A stretch of DNA of 64,000 nucleotides from Marinobacter sp. LV10R510-11A (GCF_900215155.1 NZ_LT907980.1:558001-622000), one strand, 5' to 3'. Positions 47,038-55,426 are shown, numbered from the stretch's first letter. Notes: a model not told the origin generated them from the letters alone. Made by a program: numbers and translations.

Positions 47038-47400
47038 ATGATGCGGACTATCGAAAATTCTCTACTAGTATTAAATCAGGGCGAGGATGAACAGCCGGGG
47101 CGTCACGACGACCTCAGTGTTGCTCCCGAAAAGCCTGCGCTGAAGCGTCCATCTAAGTACAAAGTGATGCTTTTGAACGACGATTTCACACCCATGGATT
47201 TTGTTGTGGATGTGCTGACGACATTCTTCGGAATGAATGAAGAAAAGGCGACACAGGTGATGCTGCTCGTCCATACGCAGGGAAAAGCCGTATGCGGGGT
47301 GTATACCCGAGACATCGCGGAGACAAAGGCGGCACAGGTGAACCAGTATTCCTCGGAATGCGAACATCCGCTCCTTTGCGAGATTGAATGTGCGGACTGA
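47038..47400 (+). CDS. clpS: ATP-dependent Clp protease adaptor ClpS
   Basis: A 120-residue N-degron adaptor that delivers proteins with bulky hydrophobic N-terminal residues to ClpAP. The core has [17 protein letters not shown] (substrate-pocket Asn-Asp), [24 protein letters not shown] (pocket His) and a flexible, acidic N-terminus. ATG 47038 or the adjacent ATG 47041 may be used. clpA begins 18 bases after the stop. Confidence 0.96.
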   Translation: MMRTIENSLLVLNQGEDEQPGRHDDLSVAPEKPALKRPSKYKVMLLNDDFTPMDFVVDVLTTFFGMNEEKATQVMLLVHTQGKAVCGVYTRDIAETKAAQVNQYSSECEHPLLCEIECAD

Positions 47401-47418
47401 TACACGTTGGGGTGGCCC

Positions 47419-49689
47419 ATGTTGAGCAAAGATCTTGAAATTACGCTGAATACGGCCTTTAAAAGTGCCCGTGACAAGCGCCATGAATTCATGACCGTAG
47501 AGCATTTATTGCTTGCTCTGCTGGAAAATGAATCGGCAGTGGGAGTTCTCAAAGCCTGTGGTGCAGACCTAAAACAACTTCACGATGAACTGGTCAAGTT
47601 TGTGGATTCTACAACGCCACTGATTGCGAGCAGCGATGGTGAGCGCGAGACCCAGCCAACACTTGGCTTTCAGAGGGTGTTGCAGCGTGCCGTTTTTCAT
47701 GTGCAATCTTCCGGGAAGAAAGAAGTTACCGGTGCCAATGTGCTCGTAGCTATCTTTAGTGAGCAGGAAAGCCAGGCTGTGTACGTGCTCAAGAAGCAGA
47801 GCGTTGCACGCATCGATGTCGTCAACTTTGTGTCCCATGGGATCTCCCGAGTTCAGGGCGCAGAAGACCAAGACGGCGGCGAGCATATCTCACACGATGA
47901 GGCAGCCGAAGAGGGCGGGCAGTCCAAGCCGCTGGAAACTTACGCAACCAACCTGAATGAGCAGGCTCGCCAAGGGCGCATTGACCCGCTGATTGGTCGT
48001 GAGCATGAGGTTGAGCGTGTGGTGCAGATTCTCGTACGCCGACGCAAGAATAACCCTTTGTTGGTTGGTGAGGCCGGTGTCGGTAAAACCGCGATTGCAG
48101 AAGGGCTGGCTAAACGCATAGTCGATGGCGAGGTACCGGATATCATTTCCGACGGAGTGGTGTATTCGCTGGATCTCGGTGCGTTGCTTGCGGGAACCAA
48201 ATACCGTGGTGACTTCGAGAAACGTCTCAAGGGGCTGCTTGCTGATCTGAAAAAAGAAAAGCACGCAATTCTGTTTATTGATGAGATCCATACCATTATC
48301 GGTGCGGGTTCCGCTTCCGGTGGAGTTATGGATGCCTCGAACCTGCTCAAGCCAATGTTGAGTTCAGGCGAGATCCGTTGCATCGGTTCTACGACGTATC
48401 AGGAATTCCGGGGCATTTTCGAGAAAGACAGTGCGCTGGCCCGTCGCTTCCAGAAGATTGATGTGAACGAGCCCAGTGTTGAGGATACCTATCAGATACT
48501 CAAAGGGCTGAAGCCGAACTTTGAAAAGCACCATGATCTGAAATATACAGACCAAGCGCTGCGCGTGGCTGCGGAACTGGCAGATAGGTACATTACGGAT
48601 CGCCACCTTCCAGACAAAGCCATCGATGTGATTGATGAGGCGGGTGCTCGGCAACGCCTTATGCCCGAGGGCAAACGTCTGAAAACGGTTGGTGTTCCGG
48701 AAATTGAGGATGTGGTTGCTAAGATTGCTCGTATTCCTCCGAGGAACGTGTCCACCAGCGACAAGGATCTGCTGCGCAATCTGGAACGCGATCTCAAAAT
48801 GGTGGTATTCGGGCAGGATCCGGCCATTGAATCTCTATCGATGGCAATCAAGCTGGCGCGTGCTGGCCTGAAATCGCCCGAGAAGCCAGAAGGTTCCTTC
48901 TTGTTTGCCGGGCCGACAGGCGTTGGTAAAACAGAGGTGACCAAACAGCTGGCCAAAGCGCTCGGGGTCGAGCTGGTTCGGTTCGACATGTCCGAGTACA
49001 TGGAGCGCCATACAGTCTCCCGCCTTATTGGCGCACCCCCGGGGTATGTCGGTTATGACCAGGGTGGTTTATTAACAGAATCCGTTAACAAGCACCCGCA
49101 CTGTGTGTTGTTGCTGGACGAAATCGAGAAGGCACACCCTGAAGTCTTTAACCTGCTTCTGCAGGTGATGGATCACGGCACACTGACCGATAACAACGGG
49201 CGCAAGGCTGACTTCCGCCACGTTATTCTTGTGATGACCACCAACGCCGGAGCTGAAAGCATGGCTCGCCGCTCGATGGGCTTTAGCGAGCAGGATCACA
49301 GCAGTGATGGTATGGAAATTATCAGCAAGACATTCACGCCTGAATTCCGTAACCGCCTGGATACCATTATCCAGTTCGGAGACTTGCAGAGGGACAGCAT
49401 CACCCATGTGGTGGATAAGTTCCTGACTGAGTTGCAGGCACAGCTGGATGACAAGCACGTGGCGTTGCATGTGGACGAAGCCGCGAAGCTTTGGCTGGCG
49501 GACAAAGGCTACGATGTCACCATGGGCGCGCGCCCCATGGCTCGTCTGATCCAAGACAAGATCAAGCGTCCGCTTGCTGAGCAGATCCTGTTTGGCAGCT
49601 TATCTGAGAAAGGTGGTGATGTTTTCATCCACCTCAAGGATGACGAGTTGGTCTTCGATTATGAGGACGAGCCTGCAGAGGCCGTTTAA
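47419..49689 (+). CDS. clpA: ATP-dependent Clp protease ATP-binding subunit ClpA
   Basis: A 756-residue AAA+ unfoldase partner of ClpP. N domain MLSKDLEITLNTAF; first AAA module with GEAGVGKTAIAEGL (about residue 215) and DEIHTIIGAG; second module with GPTGVGKTEVTKQL (about residue 498) and DEIEKAHPEVFNLLLQVMD; the ClpP-binding IGL-like loop is in the C-terminal module as expected. ATG 47419 matches E. coli ClpA; a TTG at 47407 would add only four residues. Its terminator was interrupted by an insertion element. Confidence 0.97.
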   Translation: MLSKDLEITLNTAFKSARDKRHEFMTVEHLLLALLENESAVGVLKACGADLKQLHDELVKFVDSTTPLIASSDGERETQPTLGFQRVLQRAVFHVQSSGKKEVTGANVLVAIFSEQESQAVYVLKKQSVARIDVVNFVSHGISRVQGAEDQDGGEHISHDEAAEEGGQSKPLETYATNLNEQARQGRIDPLIGREHEVERVVQILVRRRKNNPLLVGEAGVGKTAIAEGLAKRIVDGEVPDIISDGVVYSLDLGALLAGTKYRGDFEKRLKGLLADLKKEKHAILFIDEIHTIIGAGSASGGVMDASNLLKPMLSSGEIRCIGSTTYQEFRGIFEKDSALARRFQKIDVNEPSVEDTYQILKGLKPNFEKHHDLKYTDQALRVAAELADRYITDRHLPDKAIDVIDEAGARQRLMPEGKRLKTVGVPEIEDVVAKIARIPPRNVSTSDKDLLRNLERDLKMVVFGQDPAIESLSMAIKLARAGLKSPEKPEGSFLFAGPTGVGKTEVTKQLAKALGVELVRFDMSEYMERHTVSRLIGAPPGYVGYDQGGLLTESVNKHPHCVLLLDEIEKAHPEVFNLLLQVMDHGTLTDNNGRKADFRHVILVMTTNAGAESMARRSMGFSEQDHSSDGMEIISKTFTPEFRNRLDTIIQFGDLQRDSITHVVDKFLTELQAQLDDKHVALHVDEAAKLWLADKGYDVTMGARPMARLIQDKIKRPLAEQILFGSLSEKGGDVFIHLKDDELVFDYEDEPAEAV

Positions 49690-49738
49690 GACGGCTGGCA
49701 GGCTGGCACACTTACAGGCTGGCACAACAGTCGCCCAC

Positions 49739-49759
49739 AAAAAACCGCTGCAGTGATGC
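49739..49759 (+). terminator. Left part of the split clpA/infA terminator
   Basis: AAAAAACCGCTGCA (49739-49752) plus loop GTGA is the left arm of a hairpin whose right arm, TGCAGCGGTTTTTT, is now at 52504-52517. Removing 49760-52506 recreates AAAAAACCGCTGCA-GTGA-TGCAGCGGTTTTTT, a perfect bidirectional terminator between the convergent clpA and infA genes. Confidence 0.85.
49751..49759. repeat. 9-bp target-site duplication, left copy
   Basis: CAGTGATGC immediately before the left terminal repeat; identical copy at 52498-52506. It marks the insertion of the outer element. Confidence 0.9.
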
Positions 49760-49787
49760 CAAGCCATTTACCTTAAGTGTGGCTGAG
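49760..49787. repeat. Left 28-bp terminal inverted repeat of the outer element
   Basis: Begins CAAGCCATTTACCTTAAG and ends GTGGCTGAG. It is the exact reverse complement of 52470-52497; the next base on each side does not pair, so the repeat is exactly 28 bp. Confidence 0.93.
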
Positions 49788-49806
49788 CTTGGGCAAGCCA
49801 AGTAAG

Positions 49807-49840
49807 AAAAGCCAGTGACCAAAAATCACTGGCTTTTTTT
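49807..49840. terminator. Rho-independent terminator inside the outer element
   Basis: AAAAGCCAGTGA (49807-49818) pairs perfectly with TCACTGGCTTTT (49826-49837) over a seven-base loop, followed by three more T on the plus strand and an A-rich upstream side, so it can work in both directions. It lies after the element transposase (minus strand) and also stops clpA read-through on the plus strand. Confidence 0.9.
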
Positions 49841-49929
49841 CGTTCAAAATTTCTGAACGCAGACGTTTTGGCATCCCTGCTTCCTAACGAAAAAAGCCTG
49901 AGCTTTTGACTTGAATTAGCCGGTCAACT

Positions 49930-51360
49930 CTATCCAGCATATCGATTGTAATAAATGATTTTCTCGACAGTGACTGGGGCTTTTGCAAGTCCCAGTTTCA
50001 TGGCGGGTGTGTCCTTTTTCTTTGATCTTGTGCAGTAGTTGTAATGAATCCTGAATATGTCACCCACTATTGTGTACATCTCAGGGTTATATGCAGAGTA
50101 TCCGTGCCAGATGCGCCCCATCCCGGTGCCTGACTGGAATGGCCTTTCAAAGTACATAGACATCCTGCGGATATTCATAAAAAAGCGATCTACTGGAGCT
50201 AGGGGCACCATGCGGTAGAGGTTGGCCTGGTGCAGAATGTCGTACCTAGACACATTCGTCACCGCAGCCACCATTTTCTCCGGCTCTGCCTTGGACACCC
50301 AAGGATGCTCAATCCAAAACTCAGGCGAGTTCGGAACCTTAATGGGTTTCTTTAAACGCTCCGCGATAATTCCGTTAGTTACATCCATTAGGATTTTGAA
50401 GGTCAGCTGTTTGACTGGGGTTCCTGACATTTTGGAAACCATGCGTTTGAAATTTGCTACCAGCTTTTCTTTCTCATCATTTGTTTTATTTTTCGAAGCC
50501 CTAACTAAGAACCCATCGGATCGGCCTTCTCCAATTTCCTCACGAAACGCAGAAATATAGGCCGTCTTCATCCCGCTATCCAGATCCAGAAAGAAGCGAG
50601 TTTTCCCTGTGCTCCTGAAAAACCGTTTCAGTAAAAAGAAGTGAGCCAGCATGGTGTATTCGTTATGAACCAAGGCACCGCGATTAGGAAGACTTTTTGT
50701 TTGATCGATGTTCTCCGACGAATCGGGAACATAACACTGGCGATGAATAAATCTGATTTTGTCGTAAACCGTTTTTTCTGAAATATCCAAAACATCAGCA
50801 ATACGGTTGATCGGTTGTTTGTTGACCAGGAGCTTGAATAGTAACCTGTTTAAATGAGGCTTGGAGTGCTTGCGAGCCTTCGGTTTACCACAAAAACTCT
50901 TCCGACAGTGGAGGCAAATATACCTTTGGTTTCCGCTAGTCGTTTTGCCATTCTTTTTGACGGAAATAGGCTTTTTATCCATATTGCTTGAGCATTTTGA
51001 GTTTGGGCAGATAATTGATTTTGGATCTAGGTGGCTCGATATCCTACTAAGCTCTTCGTGGACAGCCTGATTACTCTTTAGAGCGGTTGATACAGCATTA
51101 ACATCTTCACCCAGAGCTTTTTTCTTGGAGCAAATCTCACAAATCAGAGATGCCTTGGCTTTACCCCTTCCAGATAGACGATAGGATCCGCCGCCTCTCT
51201 GGAAGGCTTCAGGAATACCCCCTTCACATCCATCAATATTTTTGATCGGACTAAGCGTTAAAAAATTCTCACACGTCGGATTTCGACATCCATTGACTTG
51301 AATACCTTCGAACGGGAAGGGAATGCGGGGCGGTTTATTCTGGAAAGATTTCTTTCCCAT
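49930..51360 (-). CDS. Unclassified transposase with IS1 InsA-like zinc ribbon
   Basis: A 476-residue protein, the only gene of the outer element. N-terminal Cys pairs (CRNPTC, CEIC) form one likely zinc site; a second ribbon follows at about residues 118-160 (CPNSKC, then NGKTTSGNQRYICLHCRKSF), close to the InsA pattern NGKSTAGHQRYLCSHCRK; then a helix-turn-helix (INRIADVLDISEKTVYDKI). Candidate catalytic Asp residues are in FFLDLDSGMKTAYIS and ILMDVTNGII, with a later Glu in YFERPFQSGTG. The C-terminus ends TPAMKLGLAKAPVTVEKI. No Shine-Dalgarno sequence precedes the ATG, typical of low transposase translation. Its promoter is now cut off by the inner IS. Transposase identity is well supported by the flanking repeats; family is uncertain. 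Confidence 0.82.
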   Translation of the reverse strand: MGKKSFQNKPPRIPFPFEGIQVNGCRNPTCENFLTLSPIKNIDGCEGGIPEAFQRGGGSYRLSGRGKAKASLICEICSKKKALGEDVNAVSTALKSNQAVHEELSRISSHLDPKSIICPNSKCSSNMDKKPISVKKNGKTTSGNQRYICLHCRKSFCGKPKARKHSKPHLNRLLFKLLVNKQPINRIADVLDISEKTVYDKIRFIHRQCYVPDSSENIDQTKSLPNRGALVHNEYTMLAHFFLLKRFFRSTGKTRFFLDLDSGMKTAYISAFREEIGEGRSDGFLVRASKNKTNDEKEKLVANFKRMVSKMSGTPVKQLTFKILMDVTNGIIAERLKKPIKVPNSPEFWIEHPWVSKAEPEKMVAAVTNVSRYDILHQANLYRMVPLAPVDRFFMNIRRMSMYFERPFQSGTGMGRIWHGYSAYNPEMYTIVGDIFRIHYNYCTRSKKKDTPAMKLGLAKAPVTVEKIIYYNRYAG

Positions 51361-51375
51361 AAAAAGAAGCGCCTA

Positions 51376-51389
51376 TACTGTCTGTATAT
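51376..51389. promoter_or_regulatory. Left part of a split LexA (SOS) box
   Basis: TACTGTCTGTATAT here joined to ACAGTA at 52432-52437 (one duplication removed) gives TACTGTCTGTATATACAGTA, 18 of 20 matches to the E. coli LexA consensus and exact for CTGT-N8-ACAG. It lies directly upstream of the outer transposase. Confidence 0.7.
51382..51389. repeat. 8-bp target-site duplication of the inner IS, left copy
   Basis: CTGTATAT, repeated exactly at 52424-52431. Eight-base duplications are typical of the IS1595 family. Confidence 0.92.
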
Positions 51390-51413
51390 GGCGCTGTTGT
51401 GCTTACCTGTTGG
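51390..51413. repeat. Left terminal inverted repeat of the IS1595-family IS
   Basis: Starts GGCGCTGTTGTGCTTACC and ends TGTTGG; exact reverse complement of 52400-52423. The transposase stop codon (51403-51405) lies within it. Confidence 0.93.
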
Positions 51414-52374
51414 CAGGCCACTCCAAACTGGGAATCGCCCCCCGAACCCAAACAATATCTTGAAACTCCTCCCTTTCGTCCATAAAGCGGAACCACGCCA
51501 GGTAATTGTCCACGCGGGCCGTTCCGACACCGTGGAAGCGCTTAAGCCAACCCTTCCAGCGTTGGGTAAAATTGTTCAGGGTCTGGATGTGGTAAACACC
51601 CTCAATAACCCGGCTGTTATCCTTCGCAATCAATCGCTTATGCTCAATATGGTCAAACGTCTTCACCATTTCTACATAGGAAAGGTTGCCATCTGTGCAC
51701 AAGACGGAGTTCTCGCGGATCACTGGGGCCAAGGCTGCGATAATTTCCTCCTTAGTGTCGTGCTCTAGAACATGGTGGGTAATGTGTCCGGAGCGATCCA
51801 GCGCCAATGCGATGGGCACCAGAGTCACCTTACCGCCCCCACGTTTACGGGCTGGCCGAGGCATCGTCTTTTTTCCCTTGAAGGACTCCGGCAGGAATGT
51901 CTCGTCGGCCTCGATGATGCCGGACAACGACGTAGCCTTATGATCTCTGGGACTGCTTAGAAAGGCATGACGCCAACGAAAGGCCGTGCGTAGGCTGACA
52001 CCGGTCACCTTGGCCGCTTTGCGTAGGGATAGGCCATAGCGCATCGTTTCCACATACTCTAGCCAGAGCTCTTCTTTACGCATGCGGTACAGCGGGCTAC
52101 CCACCAGCGCGTTGAAGGTCTTTGCGCAACGTTTACAGCGGTAGCGCTGGCGCTCATTCTCGGATGATCCCCAGCGAATAAACGTCTTGGACTGGCAATA
52201 AGGGCACTGGGTAACCGCCTCTTCACTGGCCGTCAGCGTCTCGTAAACAGCATCCAGTTTGACGCGTTTTTCAATATGATGCCGTAGCCTTTTCAACTGT
52301 GGGGTGGTGAAGTCAGGAACGCGGCGTAGAAGGTCGTTGAAATCATCGTGCTGCACGGTAGCCTCCAAATACAT
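51403..52374 (-). CDS. IS1595 family transposase
   Basis: A 323-residue transposase of the ISXO2-like/IS1595 type. N-terminal zinc ribbon: CPYCQSKTFIRWG and YRCKRCAKTFNALVGSPLYRMR (residues 55-95); helix-turn-helix LSLRKAAKVTGVSLRTAFRWRH; then the catalytic core with Asp in SGIIEADETFLPESFKG, a basic linker KKTMPRPARKRGGGK, the second Asp in VLCTDGNLSY, and a third-residue region TLNNFTQRWKGWLKRFHGV, where Asn rather than Glu appears at the final catalytic place, as in part of this family. Full length and uninterrupted. Stop codon falls in the left terminal repeat. Confidence 0.95.
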   Translation of the reverse strand: MYLEATVQHDDFNDLLRRVPDFTTPQLKRLRHHIEKRVKLDAVYETLTASEEAVTQCPYCQSKTFIRWGSSENERQRYRCKRCAKTFNALVGSPLYRMRKEELWLEYVETMRYGLSLRKAAKVTGVSLRTAFRWRHAFLSSPRDHKATSLSGIIEADETFLPESFKGKKTMPRPARKRGGGKVTLVPIALALDRSGHITHHVLEHDTKEEIIAALAPVIRENSVLCTDGNLSYVEMVKTFDHIEHKRLIAKDNSRVIEGVYHIQTLNNFTQRWKGWLKRFHGVGTARVDNYLAWFRFMDEREEFQDIVWVRGAIPSLEWPANR

Positions 52375-52399
52375 TCAGGTATGGAGTAAGTGTAGACCA

Positions 52400-52423
52400 C
52401 CAACAGGTAAGCACAACAGCGCC
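52400..52423. repeat. Right terminal inverted repeat of the IS1595-family IS
   Basis: Exact reverse complement of 51390-51413. Confidence 0.93.
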
Positions 52424-52431
52424 CTGTATAT
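52424..52431. repeat. 8-bp target-site duplication of the inner IS, right copy
   Basis: CTGTATAT, identical to 51382-51389. Confidence 0.92.
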
Positions 52432-52436
52432 ACAGT

Positions 52437-52465
52437 AGTATAGGCGCTTCTAGCGGTTTTGTCAG
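52437..52465 (-). promoter_or_regulatory. Sigma70-like promoter of the outer element
   Basis: On the minus strand, -35 CTGACA (52465-52460) and -10 TATACT (52442-52437), each five of six consensus bases, are separated by exactly 17 bp. Before the inner IS arrived the -10 ran directly into the LexA box and the transposase ATG lay about 50 bases downstream. It now reads into the IS1595 transposase instead. Confidence 0.65.
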
Positions 52466-52469
52466 TAAC

Positions 52470-52497
52470 CTCAGCCACACTTAAGGTAAATGGCTTG
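52470..52497. repeat. Right 28-bp terminal inverted repeat of the outer element
   Basis: Begins CTCAGCCAC and ends GGTAAATGGCTTG; exact reverse complement of 49760-49787. Confidence 0.93.
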
Positions 52498-52506
52498 CAG
52501 TGATGC
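52498..52506. repeat. 9-bp target-site duplication, right copy
   Basis: CAGTGATGC, identical to 49751-49759. It is followed by AGCGG and seven T, the right arm of the split terminator (to 52518). Confidence 0.9.
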
Positions 52507-52536
52507 AGCGGTTTTTTTATGCTTTTCGATGTTGCC

Positions 52537-52755
52537 TTAGCGGGCGCGGTACACAATCCGGCCTTTGCTCAGATCGTAAGGCGTTAACTCAACTTTAACC
52601 TTGTCTCCGGTCAGGATGCGGATATAGTTTTTACGCATCTTGCCGGAAATGTGAGCAGTGACAACGTGGCCGTTGCTCAGCTCAACCCGGAACATGGTGT
52701 TTGGAAGGGTATCAAGAATAACGCCTTCCATTTCAATAGCATCTGTCTTCGCCAT
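52537..52755 (-). CDS. infA: Translation initiation factor IF-1
   Basis: A 72-residue S1-fold protein with the invariant sequence [20 protein letters not shown] and [23 protein letters not shown]. Full length. Its transcript runs on the minus strand toward the insertion, which split its terminator, so read-through into the nested transposase gene is possible. Confidence 0.98.
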   Translation of the reverse strand: MAKTDAIEMEGVILDTLPNTMFRVELSNGHVVTAHISGKMRKNYIRILTGDKVKVELTPYDLSKGRIVYRAR

Positions 52756-52863
52756 TCAGTAAAAACCTCTTTTGGAATACTTTCCGTAATTTTAAATTGC
52801 GCAATTCTGCCTGATTTATCAGCGTTTGGCAAAGTATGTGAACAAACACCCATGAAAAAAGCC

Positions 52864-53577
52864 CTAAGAGACGTCTAATGATCGCCACTGACCATCCTGC
52901 AATGCTTCTGTAGGCTTGAAGCGGGTTTTGTAATTCATCTTCTGGCACTGTTCTATCCAGTAGCCTAAGTAAAGGTGAGGTAGGTCGCGACGACGGGTCT
53001 CTTCGATTTGCCAGAGAACCGCGAAGGTGCCCAGGCTTCTATGTTCCAAGGCCGGGTCGAATACGGTGTATATGGCTGAGAGCCCGTCATCCAGGGTATC
53101 CACCGCGGCCAACGCTACCAGTTCTCCGTTTTTCCGCATTTCCAGAAACAAAGAATTTGTCGTGCCTTCTATGAGAAACGATGTGAACTGTTCCCGTGAC
53201 GGTGGGTACATGTCGCCGTCTTTGTGTCTCAATTCTACATAGTTGGCGTACAACTGATAATAGCTTTCGCTAAACGTTGCAGGTACCAGTATGCATTCAA
53301 GGTCGTTATTCTTTTTCATCACCCGACGCTGGCTGCGGTCTGGGAGGAAGTCATTTACGTTTAACCGTACCGGAATGCAGGCGTTGCATGCTTCGCAATG
53401 GGGCCGATAATAATGGGATCCACTACGCCGAAAGCCCAGTGATGTGAGTTGGCTGTACAGCTTTTTGTCGATGTTGGCGCGCGGATCGACAAACATGGTT
53501 GTTGCTTCGCGATCAGGAAGATAGCTGCAGTCGTGGGCAGGTGTTGCGAAGAATACCAGGGTTCTGAGACTACTCAT
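52864..53577 (-). CDS. bpt: Aspartate/glutamate leucyltransferase Bpt
   Basis: A 237-residue ATE-fold enzyme that adds Leu from Leu-tRNA to N-terminal Asp or Glu, making substrates for ClpS-ClpAP. The N-terminal domain has the cysteine set in HCEACNACIPVRL and the start CSYLPDREATTMFVDP; the C-terminal acyltransferase part contains LPHLYLGYWIEQCQKMNYK. It abuts aat, one base after its stop, and belongs to the same N-degron route as clpS, clpA and aat. Confidence 0.95.
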   Translation of the reverse strand: MSSLRTLVFFATPAHDCSYLPDREATTMFVDPRANIDKKLYSQLTSLGFRRSGSHYYRPHCEACNACIPVRLNVNDFLPDRSQRRVMKKNNDLECILVPATFSESYYQLYANYVELRHKDGDMYPPSREQFTSFLIEGTTNSLFLEMRKNGELVALAAVDTLDDGLSAIYTVFDPALEHRSLGTFAVLWQIEETRRRDLPHLYLGYWIEQCQKMNYKTRFKPTEALQDGQWRSLDVS

Positions 53578-54291
53578 TTATGCCTCCGGCCCATGCCATT
53601 GCCAGTGGAGTGTCCAGTCGGGCTGATTCGGTTTTCTGTCTGCGTATATACCGATTATAGATAAAAAATCGCTTCTGGGTAGGGTGTGCGCGCCCATGCT
53701 GAGTAAGTGGTCGCTTTCCACTTGGCAGTCCATGATTTTGTAGCCCCAGTCATGCAGTTGGTGGGCAAGATGAACCATCAACACTTTGGAGGCGTTGGTT
53801 TCCAGGGAGAACATGGATTCGCCGAAGAAGCATTGTCCGATGGCGAGGCCGTACATGCCGCCGGCTAGTTCGCCTTGCTGGTTCCACACTTCGATGGAGT
53901 GAGCAACGCCTTGGCGGTGCAGTTCGCAGTAACTGGCGATCATGTCGTCGGTTATCCAGGTGCCTTCGCTGCGGGTGGAGGCGCACAGGCGGATGACGCG
54001 GCCGAAGGCTTGGTCAGTGGTTACTCGAAAGCGGCGTTGGTTAAGGGTTCTGCGCAGGCTTCGGGAAATGTGGATGTTTTTTGGAAACAGTACGCACCTG
54101 GGGTCCGGGGACCACCAGAGTATGGGCTGGTCGTCGCTGTACCAAGGGAATATGCCGCTGCGGTACGCGAGAACCAGGCGCTCTGTAGAAAGGTCGCCCC
54201 CCAGCGCAAGAAGGCCATCGGGGTCATCGAGGGCTTCTTTTGCTGGGGGGAACCACAGTTGGTCGGATTCTAACCAGGGTAGTGAGGTCAT
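53578..54291 (-). CDS. aat: Leucyl/phenylalanyl-tRNA-protein transferase Aat
   Basis: A 237-residue enzyme adding Leu or Phe to N-terminal Lys or Arg. Signature runs: LALGGDLSTERLVLAYRSGIFPW, WWSPDPRCVLFP and GGMYGLAIGQCFFGESMFS, all intact. Together with bpt it generates N-degrons read by ClpS. trxB begins 22 bases upstream on the same strand. Confidence 0.97.
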   Translation of the reverse strand: MTSLPWLESDQLWFPPAKEALDDPDGLLALGGDLSTERLVLAYRSGIFPWYSDDQPILWWSPDPRCVLFPKNIHISRSLRRTLNQRRFRVTTDQAFGRVIRLCASTRSEGTWITDDMIASYCELHRQGVAHSIEVWNQQGELAGGMYGLAIGQCFFGESMFSLETNASKVLMVHLAHQLHDWGYKIMDCQVESDHLLSMGAHTLPRSDFLSIIGIYADRKPNQPDWTLHWQWHGPEA

Positions 54292-54312
54292 CTTGACTTC
54301 AGTCTGTCGGCT

Positions 54313-55275
<963 letters not shown>

Positions 55276-55400
55276 TCACTAAAACGGTACGTGTCGGGCT
55301 CTTTCAGAGCCAGCAATGCGAGGAAGATGGGAAGGCTACCACGAATGCAGTGGCCTTCCAGTTGTTTTGGCCAATACCACTGATAAAGCTTTGCTATTAG

Positions 55401-55426
55401 CCCTGCACTCTATCCCTGCACTCTAT
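55401..55426. repeat. 13-bp tandem duplication across the MoxR stop codon
   Basis: CCCTGCACTCTAT occurs twice in tandem (55401-55413, 55414-55426) and the MoxR stop lies in the second copy. It looks like a replication-slippage product outside the coding sequence. Confidence 0.8.

Larger units (their letters stand above)
51390..52423. mobile_element. IS1595-family insertion sequence nested in the outer element
   Basis: A complete 1034-bp IS with 24-bp perfect terminal repeats (51390-51413 and 52400-52423), 8-bp duplication CTGTATAT and one intact transposase gene on the minus strand. It sits between the outer transposase and that gene's promoter, splitting a LexA box. The intact ends, perfect duplication and intact frame suggest a recent insertion. 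Confidence 0.95.
49760..52497. mobile_element. Outer insertion element, 28-bp TIRs, 9-bp TSD, IS1-like transposase
   Basis: A 2738-bp unit bounded by perfect 28-bp inverted repeats and a 9-bp direct duplication. Without the nested IS (1034 bp plus one 8-bp duplication) it would be 1696 bp with one transposase gene on the minus strand. IS1-family elements also duplicate about nine bases, and the transposase zinc ribbon resembles IS1 InsA, but the terminal repeats are not those of IS1 that I know. It inserted in the loop of the clpA/infA terminator. It carries its own terminator (49807-49840). Family naming needs a database search. Confidence 0.9.

Noticed and set aside
49693..49724. Three copies of GGCTGGCA after the clpA stop
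   Set aside because: Short direct repeats with irregular spacing; no function or structure could be supported.
51378..51389. A stand-alone 12-bp palindrome CTGTATATACAG seen when the inner IS is removed
   Set aside because: It is better explained as part of the longer CTGT-N8-ACAG LexA box; alone its spacing does not fit LexA.
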